DNA of 64,000 bases from Bugula neritina. Its lineage: Eukaryota > Bryozoa > Gymnolaemata > Cheilostomatida > Bugulidae. Numbering within the stretch: the stretch's first letter is position 1; every line of letters starts with the position of its first letter. The position numbers and the translations under genes are program-made. This document shows positions 36,850 through 49,776 of the stretch, piece after piece. Where the stretch lies: contig OZ037767.1 in assembly GCA_964035545.1 (NCBI GenBank), positions 14,757,998-14,821,997 on the forward strand. The letters are read 5' to 3'. The notes under the pieces were generated by a model. It was not told the origin of the DNA. It saw nothing but the letters and a program-made list of their open reading frames with translations, and searched no databases.

Positions 36850-39760
36850 CTATTATTATTATTATTGTTGATTGACCGTAGTTTTTTAGCTGGTGTAACC
36901 TTTTACCATTGGCCTAGTTATACTAGGCTGAAATGGCTAGAACTTTCCTCAGGATGTGAGCTTATCCTGATCCTAGTAAGGGTGTCTGCTGAATTAATGA
37001 GCATTTGCTTTCAGCTACTCCAAGTAGTGTCAGCCAGTCTACAATCTTGTATAAAGCTCCAAAGGCTCCAGTTACAACGGGATGACTTTTTTGATGTTTT
37101 CCAAAGGCGGGTTTATTCTAGTGCTAAATTCTGATATTTTCCTAACTTTTCGAATTTTTTTCTTTTACTCTGTAGTTAACAGGGACTGTGATATCAATTA
37201 TCGTTGTTTCAGCATTATGCTTGTCAACTACTAATATATCGGGTCTCCCAAGTTTGATGACTACGTCAGTGTGTATGTTAAAATCTTACAAGGTTTTCAC
37301 ATTATCATTTTCCAGTACTTATTCTGCTTGATGGCCGTACCAATTCTTACTTTTCTGAAACCCACGAAGTTCACACAACTACTATTGAAATTATCAATGC
37401 CAAAAGGTTGTGTTTTTTCTTATATTCTCCTTCTGCTACCTTCTCAAACTCACTCAATACGTGCATCGAAGTTTTGTCTCTTGCGTTACACATTCCACAC
37501 TTCTTGCTACCCTGTTCTCTCATCATAGCCACTTTATAATTTCTAGTAGTGAATAGTTGATTTTGCGCAGCTGTCAGCAGTCCTTCTGTTTCCTTTTTCA
37601 GCCAACCATACTTCAACCAGTTCCAGGAAAATGCTTTCATGTCTTCCACCATTTTGATGTATTGACCACGTGAAGCTTTTCTTTACACTCATCAGTTCTT
37701 TCTATCACGTTATCATTACTTAGTTCTACCGCTGTTCTGTCTTTTATTAAGGTATTCAGTGTGGTGTTTCTATCAGTCTATGTTATATTTATGTAGTCTG
37801 ACATGCTGCAGTTTTCAATCTTTATGCATTTTTCAGTTGACAACATTCTTCTACCGCCTTCCTTTCTGCTAAAATACAGCCTGCCTACATCTGCTCTCGG
37901 ATAGGGTGCACGGTTTGTTGTCATTAGCTTCCTTGTCTTTCAGTCTATATTTTTTAGCTCATGAAACAGTTCAGTCAAGTATTCTAGCTGTGTAATGCAC
38001 TGCTGTTACTGCCCATGTGTTTAGTGCTTTGATTGTATTCTCACCATTCAGTTTTGAATCCAGAACTTTTCTTATTTGTTTGTAGTACTCCTTGATCTTG
38101 TTTTTCATTTCATATATTTGTATTCCATCAATCTCAAGAACTCCTAGATATTTATACGGCTTCTCACCCAGATCTTTGATTACCTGTTCATCAGGCAAAC
38201 TGATTCCTGTGTCCTTAATTTTCTTTCCCTTTCTCATAACCAGTGTGGCACATTTTTTAATTCAAATTTAATTTCTATATTCCTTGTGAAGATCCCGGCA
38301 GTGTTTACCAAAGCTTCCAGTTCCCACTTTGATTTCCTATTTACCTTCAGGTCATCCACATATAGGAGATGGTTTGTTTTCTGTCTCGTCGAAATTTGCA
38401 TCATTGAGCCGCTTCTGTCATGCGAATCGGTAGTTGGAGAAAAGGGATAGAGATAAAGAGTCTCCTTGGAAAATTCTTAGTTTGATCTTTATTTCTCCTA
38501 TCTTTTCTTCCAGGTATTTCAGTTGTGTTTTCCAGGTTTCATGCTTTTTCTTATCAACCTTATGACATTAATTGCTATTCCAGTTGTTTGCATCGTTTCT
38601 AAGATCTAATTTCCTTGTCTTTATATATGCTCCAATTTGTTGCTAACTTTATTTAGTCATTCTGCATTGGTATTATTTTTAGTTGGCTGACCCCATATAT
38701 TTTATCAGAATGCTTTTGATTTCCTTGTCAGGTGCCTCTTTAGATGTACATTCATTTCCTCGTAATTCTTGATAAAAGCGCTTATCATTGTAAACATTGT
38801 GTTCTGATTATATTGATCAACTCATTCTGTATATCTGTTTATCTTCTGGCTTACAGCTCTCAGGTTTTGCTTCAGTTTTTCAATCACTACACCACACTCT
38901 TTGTTCTTTATCCTATATTTTTCTTCAACCATTCTTCTCAATGAATCATTGTAAGCTCTACTTTTTCACTCTGCTATTTTACTTAAGTCTGATCTAATTT
39001 CTTTTTATTTCTTCTGCAGTCGTATTTTCCATACTTGTACATTGTCAGTTTTTCTTTTTCCTTTTTGTTACACACTTGTTCTGTTACTATTTTTCGCACA
39101 AGCCATGGTGGTGTTATTAAGCTCAATGGTATTAATAATCTCAACACAGTTTAGCACATCATTAATCTGTTTTACTGCCTGTAGTAATTTGACCCTCTCA
39201 ATGTGCCTAAGGGCTCTTAGTGTTGGTCGAACATTAGATAGTTTGTTATGCTCATTTATAATTTTTCTACTCACACTTTTTCTACCTCTGAACTAGGTAC
39301 TCTTAAAATTCTCATGGCTGATTTATATGCTATCTCATGTTGTACTATAACATCCTCTATTTGCAAATTTAGCTCTTCATTATCTTCTTCACCAATTGAT
39401 GTGCCTAGTTCTTGCAAGGTTCCTTCTTCAATCTTATGGAGTTCTTCTTCCATAAAATGCTTGTGTTTCTTCATAGTTCTTGCTTAATCCGCTAGTCTCT
39501 ATTCGCTGATGTTAAACTCTCCTCTGTTTTCCAGCGTTTGCACATTCTTTTTAAATAATTCTTTGATCCGGGTCTACATAGCTCATACATTGTTTTTCTA
39601 TAACCTCTCAATTTGGGTGTACTTTTGAAGCAGCATTTCATGACAACTTTGTTGTCTTCTCTTGAGTATCTTCTTTTAGTTGTGCCATTAACGGGTTGAC
39701 GGCCGTAGGTTGCCTGGCCCTCCACATACCCACTGCCAGACGAGACATGCCATGTTTAGT
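36850..39760 (-). mobile_element. Degenerate non-LTR retrotransposon (LINE) with RT catalytic box
   Basis: Read on the minus strand in order: near 39725 a basic N-terminal stretch (KLRGYRKTMYELC); near 38465 the RT motif RIFQGDSLS; at 38362-38351 the RT active site in HLLYVDDLKVN; at 38237-37971 YKYLGVLEIDGIQIYEMKNK and LNGENTIKALNTWAVTAV; at 37652-37371 WLKKETEGLLTAAQNQ and KCGMCNARDKTSMHVL, a C-x2-C...H motif preceding the C-terminal region. It ends in an ATT/AAT microsatellite tail near 36855-36875. Frameshifts and stops break it into pieces, so it is inactive. The gene-end layout suggests a LINE group with a C-terminal Cys/His motif, but the clade is unassigned. Confidence 0.75.
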
Positions 39761-42700
39761 TAGACATACCATTAACGTCGTTGGCTTTATTAGTTCTATT
39801 TTAATGGATCATATTATTATTTTTAATTATTAATATTATCACTATCAGTAACAAATAAATAATTTTATATTTGTTATTAGTTACTACTTATAGAAATTGA
39901 GTGCCACAGCTTGAGGGTTATAAAGTCAGTCTTAGTCAATGTAATGGGGATGCTGATACTGACATTTGGCTTTGAGCTCATAGTTAAATTGCTAACAACT
40001 ATACCTAAGGATAACAGGAGTATTAAAATGTTAATTTATAAGGATTATAACCTTAGAGTGGAGATATTATTCTCAATTTATTTAGTTTTTACTTTACTAA
40101 CTTTTATTTTATTCATCAACCTTACTGTCTATTTAAATAGCAAACTAAAGAATAATTATGAAGGCCTTTGAATTGAAGTACTTTTCTGTAGCTGATTAGA
40201 TTTCAAGTATTAAAATAACATACTAAGACAGAATACCATTATATGAGCTAGATTAATAAAGTAAAGAAGATTTCTTTGTTAATCAAAATATAGGTGTCAC
40301 ATATGCCTATTTTTAAGATTATGTTCTTATATGTGCTGTCTTTTTAATATTTTTAAAGTGCTACATTTTGAGGGTAGCCTACATCAATATGACTGCCCTG
40401 TAATTGCTTGTCAACTATAAGAGTTAGACCTATAAACTGTCTCATTTTCAAATTATCTTTACTTTTCTAATTGATGTTAACATGACTATTCCTATTAGTA
40501 TTTTGGTGTTTACCATTGGTAATGTTTGAAGTAACATCAATATCATTGTTAATTTGTCTAATTATTCAAATTTTAATATTCATCATTTGTGAACAGTAAT
40601 AAAATTTTGTCTTTCTTAAATTAATGTGATGCTAGATTAGCTACTCTAGCAAGTGTGTATTGTGCAATGAGTACTAATGCCATATTTTTGCACTTCTTGT
40701 TCTATATAATTTAGATTTAAGGTAACAATTCCTAAAGCTATCACATAATGCTGCTATCAGTTATAAAGATGTCACTGATCCAAACATTGAAAACCAGCTG
40801 AGTGCATGCAAGGTTGAAAACTTATTTTCTCTGGTTAGGTAAGTAGAAAGGTATTTGCTGTAATTTACAACTATTTTGTTTTCAACATCCTTGATGTTCA
40901 TCTCTAAAAGATAAGTAGCACATAATGGTACCTGTTTTACTTAGCAGAAGAAATTATTGTCAAAGCTCTATTACTACATTTTAAATTGTATGACACTCTT
41001 TTGACTACATTTGATTTCATATCTCAAATAATTATATTTCTGACTCATGAAACTGTAACCACACACTTGAGAACAAAATAAATAATGATATGGAAGCTTT
41101 CTTTAACTTTGTCAATTTAGTCAACAGCCAATGACTGAAAACATGTTTTGTACACTATTGATTGCCTCTCTATTTCCGCTATAAGGCAGAAATTTTAATC
41201 TCAAAATTTAAGACACTGGCAATTCTTCCCAATAATACGTTGTTCAAAACAAATATTTTTTGCCAAGTAATATAGTATTTAATTATATTTTTTAGTCAAA
41301 GAAATTTGTTTGGTTTCTTGTGTCATCTTGAATAGGTTGTTATTCATTATCTTTTTCTTCGTGTTATGGCTATGAGTGTATCTAACCTTTGCTGACAGGT
41401 TTTTCCCCCATCACTATATGTTTCTCTGTTTACTCTCTAACAGTTTTATTTCCGTTCATTTTTTAGAGTTTACTAAAATGACATGGGTGTGCGTTGTTGT
41501 GGCTCCTAATTGAGTGCATCCGTTGAGATTATTGGAAGTTTTGTTGAAACTGAGCTGAGGCCTCTTACTCCTAAAGGCAAGAGTTTGAGTCATCTTAGCT
41601 ACTTGTAGCATATCAACATCGAACAGCACCATTCCACTACTCTAAGCTTAAGGTTTTGGCTGCATTAGATCAACAGGTAAGTTTAATAGTTTGTATTTCG
41701 TACACTATTTCATGATGTCTGTTCAGCATTTACTTGGTAGCACACATTTATAGATTTTGCATTCTTTTAGTTTTTTGCAGTACAACTTTTCTACGCAACT
41801 ATTACACTGTTGTTGCTGTTAATTGTAGTTTATTCTGCTTGACCATGCAATTATTGAATTATGTTGCAAAGGTGATTGAGTCCTTTTATTTAATTTAGTA
41901 CACACTGGAAATCTGCAGTTTTTAGCCATTTTTACATTTTAGCTGCTAATGAACAATGCTTTTTGCTTAAAATTAGTGAGACATCAAGAAATACACCTAA
42001 ATAATCAAGGTTCTTCTTAATTTTGCATGATATCTCATGTTTTTTCCTATTTATTCATTTCATTTGGATTGCCTACTGTTACAAACTAACCGTGGCGATC
42101 CCCAGTCAGAAGTTGCTGTAATTAGAAAAAAGCATAGGAAATCAAAGAAAATTAAAAAGAGCCTTGATTATTTAGGTGTATTTATTGATATTTTTTTAGT
42201 TTCGGGCCAAAACTCATGTTCATTAGCAAAAACTTGAGATCTTCAGTATGTACTAACTTAAATAAAATGAACCAATTGCAGTAAATTTCTGCATTTTCTA
42301 ATACTTCTTAAATTTATACCTAAAATAGTGCTGTCTTAAGAAAATGACACTAGCTGCTGTTTTCATGTATGTGCCCCAATTGTATATAATGCTGTTGATT
42401 TGTTTAGTGCTTTTTCTATTTGTTTGTTATATAACTTTTCTTTTATGGTTGTTGCCAGCACCTAAAGCATTATTCATTAGTGCCAATTAATTTCTACTCC
42501 CAGTTTTACTGTTACATAGTTTATAAAGCCCTTGTGTCAACTTTTCTAGATATCCTGGTTAAAATTGTTCCACTTGATGAATGGCATAGGGCATATGCAA
42601 TAGCAAAACAGTTGCAGGCTGTTTTGGAAAAAAAATTGTGCATATAACCTTTATTTTATACATGTTATTTAGGCTTTGGTAGAACTGTTGGAGAGCCTTC

Positions 42701-45700
42701 CTCTTGAATAAAGCTACTCAACTTCCCGGATTTTACTTTATTGACATTAACCCACTACCTACAAAACGCCTTGAAATTTAGCTAATAAATTATGTATTTT
42801 GTGATTTTTTTTTAAATGTACAATGTTATGTATAAATTACAATCAGTTTATATATATATACATATCTTTTACTACTTAGTATTACAGTGTAAAAAGCATT
42901 TCAGGGTTAACAATTTAATTAATTGGCCCTAACAGTAATTATGTATAATACAGATTTGCAGATGCTTTAAATGAACCCAAAAAGCTGATGTTGTTAAACA
43001 GTGTACAAAATAGTCACCTCATATCAGCCAGACATGCTTAGTCATTACCTAGCATTAAAATCATATTATGAATGCAGTCAAGTTTTGATATGCATCCCTA
43101 TTATTGATAGTTTGTGAACCAGCAATTAAATATCAAGAAGCAATATTACTAACCAATGTGCTGGTTAAAGAGTTTCAAGTTGTAGTTATAGTATCAAACT
43201 ATTATAATGACATAAAAACTATCAGTTAAAACATCTTATTAATATTTACTACAGGAATACATATTATAGGTGTGCTAAAAATCTGGTAGAAGCATCAATT
43301 ATTTTCGATGTTTTGGATTTAGTATCTCTGTACTATAATGTAATATACAGAACATCAGGTGCTGTCTCCACAGTGCATTGATGGCACTAATGAATATTAA
43401 TACATGCAGGCAGTGTTGGTAATGATTTATTGAAATAGGAGTTTAAAAACTGTTTAAACAACAATGAAAAGCCTGAGATTAGTCCAAGGAGAGGGGTATT
43501 TCAAGCTAGCAGATGAGAAATATAGATGCGAAAGTCTTGCCTAAAAATCATTATTGTTATATCTAGTCATTAATTTCTTGCAATAGATCTATTTCACTAT
43601 TGAGAAGAACAAAATTAGCTAGTAAACACTGTAATAGAGTCAAGGCACTTTGGCAGTGCTAGTTTAAAATAAACCTGGGATAGTCGAATAGCAGAAGTAC
43701 TTTTTGATGCATAATATAATTATGTACAGCTTAAGATTTTGCAATACTGTGTTTTCAGTGCGATATTAATTTCAATAGCTACATTAAAATAATGTACAAT
43801 TCTAGCAAGTGATGCAAAATCTTCTAAGATGCTATGACTGTAGCAGTTTGCTACTAGTCTCAAGTAACAAACCAAATAGCCTTTCTTTGTGCCATCATCC
43901 AAATGCCAAACAAATAACTCATTCACTCTGTAACAACAAGGTGGTCTCCCAAGTAGATTGTTAGACATTTCAGGCATTAATAACCAAAAGCTTTTCACTT
44001 TGGCATAATTGTATAGTTACCCAGCTAAATAAATAATGTATTCATGGTATTGTAATTCCAAGCCATGCATTTATCTGTGAATGCAGCTAAGTATTTAATA
44101 CGGCCATATATTTATGTACTATGTAGCAATGCCTAATGTAGCTGTCAAGCTTCTACTTATACTCATTTTACTGATGCTTTACTTCTGATTACATGATTAC
44201 AAACATAGCAGTTCAAACAAAATTATTTTAGATAGGAATAAATATAATGCTCCTAGCAAATGTTGTAAAACTATTTTCCAAAAACATATACTTTGCAAAA
44301 AAACTTTTCAGAAAGTTATAATGCATTTATCATATTATTGTTTCATTTAAAAGTTATAATGATAGAATATTATACTTAAAACACACTCAAATTTTTAGAT
44401 TCTTGTAATATTGTTAAACAAGAGTAAACAGTAAGATTGGCTGTAGAGTAGAATGTTTAGCTGTTTGTACTGAAGCTAACAAGTAACTGGCATTAAAAAG
44501 AGATGTAGATAAAAAGTGACAGAATAACAACTGGCTTGTATATTGGTAGTGCAAAAAGCTGTATATAACAGTTTAAACAAATACCCATTAGAATAAATGG
44601 TAACCCAGTACTTAAAATGTGGTATGTCATAATACATATTTGTGGTGTATTGACTAGGCTAGATCAACACATAGCACTATATAATTGCTTTAGTATTTAC
44701 AATTAGTTTGTGGTCTGGTGGGATTTGTTGATAGCCATTGTCTCTATTAACATAACAGTTTCATAAAATTAGCAGTTTTCCTTATTCACCTAGTTAATTT
44801 TTAAGATTTATGTACAATATTTACATATTAGGATATAAAAAATATCTTCAACCAGTGAATATCAAAATAATGATTAAAGACATATTTTACGTCATATTTT
44901 TGTGGCAATCTAAATAATAAGCTGGTCTAAATTGTACTTGTGCAAACAGAACCAGCTCATGAATATATGTTGTCTTTTTTTAACTTGACAGTTAATCTAA
45001 TATGGATGTGTATTTTATACTTGCTTTTGTGTTTAAGGTGATAAAATTGCACTGGTAAGGTAAATAAACATTGCTTGTTTGGCATGCTTTTGCGTGGCAT
45101 TGCATATTATGCTAAACTAATGGCCAGTTTTGCAGTAGCTTCACCATAACCTTCAAAAGAATGCAAATATCATCTAATTATTGTAAGCTTTTTAAGTTAA
45201 TTTGTCTAGCTATAAACACATGTAAAACTATTAGGCTATTCCAATTTCACGATAAACATAGCTCTATAATTCTGAAAAAACTGCTAGGTAGAGTGGAAAT
45301 TAAACATGATCTATTCATTGCTAAAGTATTACAGCTATGAATAATATATATGTGATTACCTGAGTGATATCACAATCTTCACTTGCTAAGTTAGTTTAAA
45401 TACAGGAAAAAAAATTAATCTGGAGAAAGATTATATATGAGAAGCTGTTTTTGTAATAATTTCCTGCTCTAGGGTGATTTAGAAGAATTGTTTTAATGCA
45501 AAACTTTTGCATACATGAGTTGAATAAAATCATTGAGAGTTTTATGAAGGTCTATTTGTGTATAGGTAGCCCTAATGCATGTCACAACTCAAGTTTTTAT
45601 ATTTTATGTAATTTGTGGTGCAAAGTTGCAAATAAAAACCTTATTTTAATAATACTTAGACATATGCAAGCAATAAAGATAATGAAAAAAATGCTATAGT

Positions 45701-47340
45701 TGCTAATTAGCTAATATTACTTGCATATGATGCAAATATTTGTATGCATGCATGTTTAGTTTATTAGCATTGGTTAGATATAATTGAATATATAGATTTG
45801 ATGTGGAAATTGAAGAAAATCAATATGTTGTGTTCTATATACAACAACAGTTTTTACATTGGTTTGTTAATTACTTCATAAATCATTTATTACTTCATGC
45901 AATATTTGTTCCTGCAATTTTGCAGAGTGGCAAAATGCATTTCAAAGACATATATTAAGTGATTTTAATTATACTAGAATTTTCAAACCAAGAATTTTTG
46001 GGGAGTTTTCTTCTTCCTAAGACATATGTGGCAATTGAACACATAATAAGTTGTAGGCCACAACTCCTTTATACAACCTTGCAAGAAATTATGCAGCCAT
46101 TTAAATAGAAAAGGAATTATTGAATTTATTTATTCAACATTATTAGTATTTTATAAATATTTGTTGCATTTAATTAATGAGCATAAAATTTGTTTTACAA
46201 ATACTGTAATTAACAGCATGGTAAAAATATATTATATATACTGGTATATGTTTTGTATTGTATTAGATTTAGGCTACATTGCTAATTAAAATGAGTTAAT
46301 GGCTATGTTTAAATATCTTCGACTTATAGATTACATTTTTATGTGCTATAAAAATTTAACTCGTTTGTTACGACATTTCTCCATGCATAAAAGCAAAACT
46401 TACGGCAAAAAATCCTTAGCTAGAAAGATAAATAATAATTTACTTTAATTACATCAAAAGCTAATATCAGCAAGCATTCTATAAATAATGGGAATTTACC
46501 TAGCGTAATTTTTCTTAAACTAGCTAAGCTTGCTTGGTACTTTAATAAGTTTATTGGCATAGTGTATTATGTTATACTTATATATTTTTAAGACTTTAAG
46601 GAAAATGATGTTTTAGCTGCGTTATTCCTAATGCAAGCCTTATAAATTTACAATATATACTAAAATATTATATTTGTAATTAGAAAGAAAACAAATTACT
46701 TTCATAAACTTATAATTATTGCATTCTGTTATTGTTAATGCTAGAATAACAAATTGAACACAGCATATGCTTCCCTAACCAGATGCTTTTAAACGGATTA
46801 AAAATAATTTGTCAATTTCTAATTATGAGGAACAAACTCCTCGGTAGTTTCTACATTTGCGCATGATTTTATCAAGATAGGCTTGCTTTTGTGTCAACCT
46901 GTAGCCAGTGCAACTATACTTTATGTAACGAGTAAAACAGACTCATTTCAAAGTACACAGTCTAAAGGGTAGGAATTACTACAAAGAAAAGTGCCGGTTA
47001 AAAGTTAATTATAATTGGAAATAAGGTGAAATATCAGTCAGAAATTAAAAAGTGTCAACTAAAAAGGTGTATTGTTATTTCTTTTTGGCTTAATGAAAAT
47101 GTTTTTTGAGGAAGAAGTACGAGAAACATCTAGGAGGGGTTCATATCCACCACTGGCGACTACCTGTTTATTGATGAAGAACTATCCAATGATAGTACAG
47201 TATTATGGTCTTTTGCCTTATAATTGGCTTTGATTTTTTTATGTCTAATTACGAGATACTAAACAGATGCAAAGTATGTTGTGCATAGGCAGTTTTTTTA
47301 TGTCTCTAAACAACATTCTAGGAAAATATATACTGTCCAA
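39761..47340. other. Unannotated AT-rich sequence, 7.6 kb
   Basis: No exon chain, RNA gene or TE protein recognised on either strand. Short ORFs such as 39911-40171 (hydrophobic) have no splice context or family resemblance. It is probably decayed repeat DNA within the hAT insertion. Confidence 0.5.
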
Positions 47341-47341
47341 T

Positions 47342-47570
47342 TTTAGGTAAAAGTGGCACAGTTAAAATCCGCACACTGGTGTTGAAATTTCCCCAAACCT
47401 CCAAACCCCCCATCCTGTACGCCCCAACTCGAATCTTCGATGCTAATATTGAAAATGTGCCATTTTTACCTAATTTTTAATTTGTGCCATTATTACCTGT
47501 GCCATTATTACCTGTGCCATTTTTACCTGTACCATTTTTACCTGTACCATTTTTACCGAACACCACCTGT
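47342..47570. mobile_element. Small TIR element copy 1 (GTGCCATTATTACCT family)
   Basis: Begins TAGGTAAAAGTGGCACAG, has a C-rich core of CCAAACCTCCAAACCCCCC, and ends in a short tandem of GTGCCATTATTACCT. Its layout matches the element at 48905-49195, which is in opposite orientation. Confidence 0.6.
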
Positions 47571-47681
47571 TCCACATTCCTTTTCAAAATACTTCTGGGC
47601 ATTTCTCTGAGCGTTTATTGGAGTTTTAATGGTATTTCTCTGAGCTACCTCTCAAAAAGAAAGAGCTAGATTCTTAACTTG

Positions 47682-47810
47682 ACATGTGACCCATTGCAGC
47701 GCTTTGTTGAAAAGTTTTTAGAAGAATTACAGGAGGATTTCATTGAGTTGGTTCACAATTCAGCAATGAAGCATGATTTGAAATCTTCTCCAGTTGATGT
47801 ATTGTGGGGG
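47682..47810 (+). pseudogene. hAT transposase fragment, C-terminal part 1
   Basis: Reads EELQEDFIELVHNSAMKHDL followed by SSPVDVLW. It matches the hAT pattern 'EE.lIEL..d..lk..F....l..FW' just before the dimerisation region. It is preceded by CCATTGCAG, and it ends where the fold-back element 47811-48880 begins. Confidence 0.55.
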
Positions 47811-48880
47811 GACGGAGCAATAGTCCAAAGGTGCATTAGTCCGAAAATTAGTAGAATTATTATTAGAATTAAAATTATTTATTGAACATTTCAAAATAGT
47901 TGCTCTGAGCAACAGGAAAATCTACAACATGGTTTTCAAATTTTAGTTTAGGTGAGGTTTTATTTGGCAGACCTGAACTCTTATAAACTAATAATGTTGC
48001 CCTCATCTACATATCTTGTGAGGTTGTTTAGTTTGGTGTGCAGCTTTAGTTAGTTAATTTTAGAGTAGCATGCAAGATGTTTATTATTTTTGTAATGCTT
48101 GTATTTACTGATATTAAGAATAATAGCATAGAATAATGCAGTTTAGCAGCTTACAGATAATTTTAGAGATTAAATAATGTGATATCAAATAACTAACTGC
48201 CAAGCCAGAAATTTACTATATTTCATTCAATACCAATAATTTTTTGACGCCAACTTCAAATGCAAACTACTTTTTATAAAATATGAGGTAAACTTTTACC
48301 TAGTTTATCATAAATACAGTACAGTAGACCCAAAATGTTTGCTTGGCTTTAATATTTTTTACTTTAGTTTTTCAGTTAATAGTCAACATATGAACGGCCC
48401 CCTTATATAAGCTGGCTGACTGTAGCTAGAATAGAATATCAGTCACTATAGCCATTGAACTGGCTATTTTGAGCTCATTGCCTATAGCTGTCATAAAAAT
48501 ACTTATCATATCACCCTTGCACAACACTTCATATACTTCAGTGAACACTTGGAGATGAGGAGATACTAACGCATAGATTACTAATTACAGGCTTGCTAGC
48601 TGACAGGCTAGTGAATAGCTTGCTGTGTACTTAGTTTATGGAGCAGCCACAATGAAATGTTGATAGATGATGCAGTCCTTAATTGAGGCAGCATCATAAG
48701 GTAATCTCAGGCTAAAAAATTACAAGTAGGCCACATGCATGCCACCCACAGCTAGCAATAATATGGCAAGTTTGTGAGTGAAGTTTATGATATTCTCAGT
48801 GATATAATACTATATCTACTAATTTTCGGACCAATGCACCTTCGGAATAATGGACCTTCGAAGCAATGGGCCTTCAGAAT
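47811..48880. mobile_element. TIR fold-back element, about 1.07 kb
   Basis: The left arm contains GGTGCATTAGTCCGAAAATT (47836-47855); the right arm has its inverse near 48814-48836, with matching sequence before and after (TTAGTAG; TCCAAAG/TTCCGAAG). The interior is non-coding. It has inserted between two hAT transposase fragments. Confidence 0.7.
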
Positions 48881-48904
48881 ATTGACTAGTCACCGTATTG
48901 TGGG

Positions 48905-49195
48905 TGGTATCCAGTAGAAATGGTACAGGTAATAATGGCACAAATGGAAAAGTATAGGTAAAATAGCACATGTTTTCCAATATGGGGGGGGGTTTGGAGT
49001 TTGAAAGAGGGGTTTGAGCTGAGGATTTTGGTTTTGTACTTGTGGTTATGGAGTTTGGAGGTGGGGGTTTGAGTTGGGGGTGGGGTTTGGGGTTTGAGTT
49101 TGGAAAAATTTAACATAAGAGTGCCATTTGTACCTACTTTTATATTTGTGCCATTATTACCTGTGCCATTTTACATGTGCCATTTTAACCTAAAA
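48905..49195. mobile_element. Small TIR element copy 2 (GTGCCATTATTACCT family) with G-rich core
   Basis: The left arm GTAATAATGGCACAAATGG is inverted at the right as ATTTGTGCCATTATTACC. The core is a G-rich minisatellite on the plus strand (GGGGTTTGAG / GGTTTGGAG words). It is the same family as 47342-47570, inverted relative to it. Confidence 0.65.
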
Positions 49196-49237
49196 TCATT
49201 CTGAGTTTCAACAAGCAAACTCGTCCCACACATAGCT

Positions 49238-49335
49238 GACAAAGCAGAGTTTTGGTGCCATCCAGCACCACATATTTGCAGTATGAGGTAAGATTCTCAT
49301 TTATTCAAAAAGAAGAGAAACTGCCTTAACCTGCA
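49238..49335 (+). pseudogene. hAT transposase fragment, C-terminal part 2 (hATC-like)
   Basis: Reads PSSTTYLQYEVRFSFIQKEE. Compare the hATC signature 'pfsTTYLCE.gFS...iK', so this is the last conserved block of a hAT transposase, about 300 bases inside the right TIR. Confidence 0.5.
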
Positions 49336-49776
49336 GAGTGACTTAAGATGAGCCTAGTAAAAAAACAGAGCCAGGTTTAAGCAAGCTGGCACAAAAGCAT
49401 CAAATGAAGCCATAACATCAATAATTGAACTGCTCTGTGTTGTACAACATTAAAATAACAATAATAGGTACTACTATTATGATAATTATAATATATGCAA
49501 ATATAATAGAACAAAGTATATTGCATTGTATCATATATTCTAATTCACTAAGTCATAAAATCTTTTGCTTTTCAAAGGGGGAAATTAATAGTCAACCTTT
49601 ATGGAAGGGGGGAATAGTACGAAAAAGGTTGGGAACCACTTTTCTAGTAAATTTTGGTAAATATGCTTCAGTGCACATTTCTTTAAATCTAAATATTTTA
49701 AGGCAAACAAAACTAAAAGTTTATAATTTGCCAACAAATGTCAAGTTTCAACCAATTAAGCATAGACTTTCACTAC

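Larger units (their letters stand above)
26307..49641 (+). mobile_element. hAT (Charlie-like) transposon expanded to 23.3 kb by nested insertions
   Basis: The left end is CAGTGGTTCTCAACCTGG and the right end AGGTTGGGAACCACTT, i.e. matching hAT inverted repeats with two mismatches. Subterminal blocks containing ATTCCCCCC are also inverted. The flanks carry an identical 8-bp duplication, TTCTAGTA (26299-26306 and 49642-49649). Near the left end is a transposase fragment; near the right end are two C-terminal fragments in the same orientation. About 21 kb between them holds a GA tract, cryptic simple sequence, a LINE and small TIR elements. The original element was probably under 4 kb. It separates the two LRR cassettes. 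Confidence 0.82.

Noticed and set aside
39911-40171. Hydrophobic plus-strand ORF of 86 codons
   Set aside because: Two hydrophobic stretches but AT-rich composition, no homologue recognised and no splice context.
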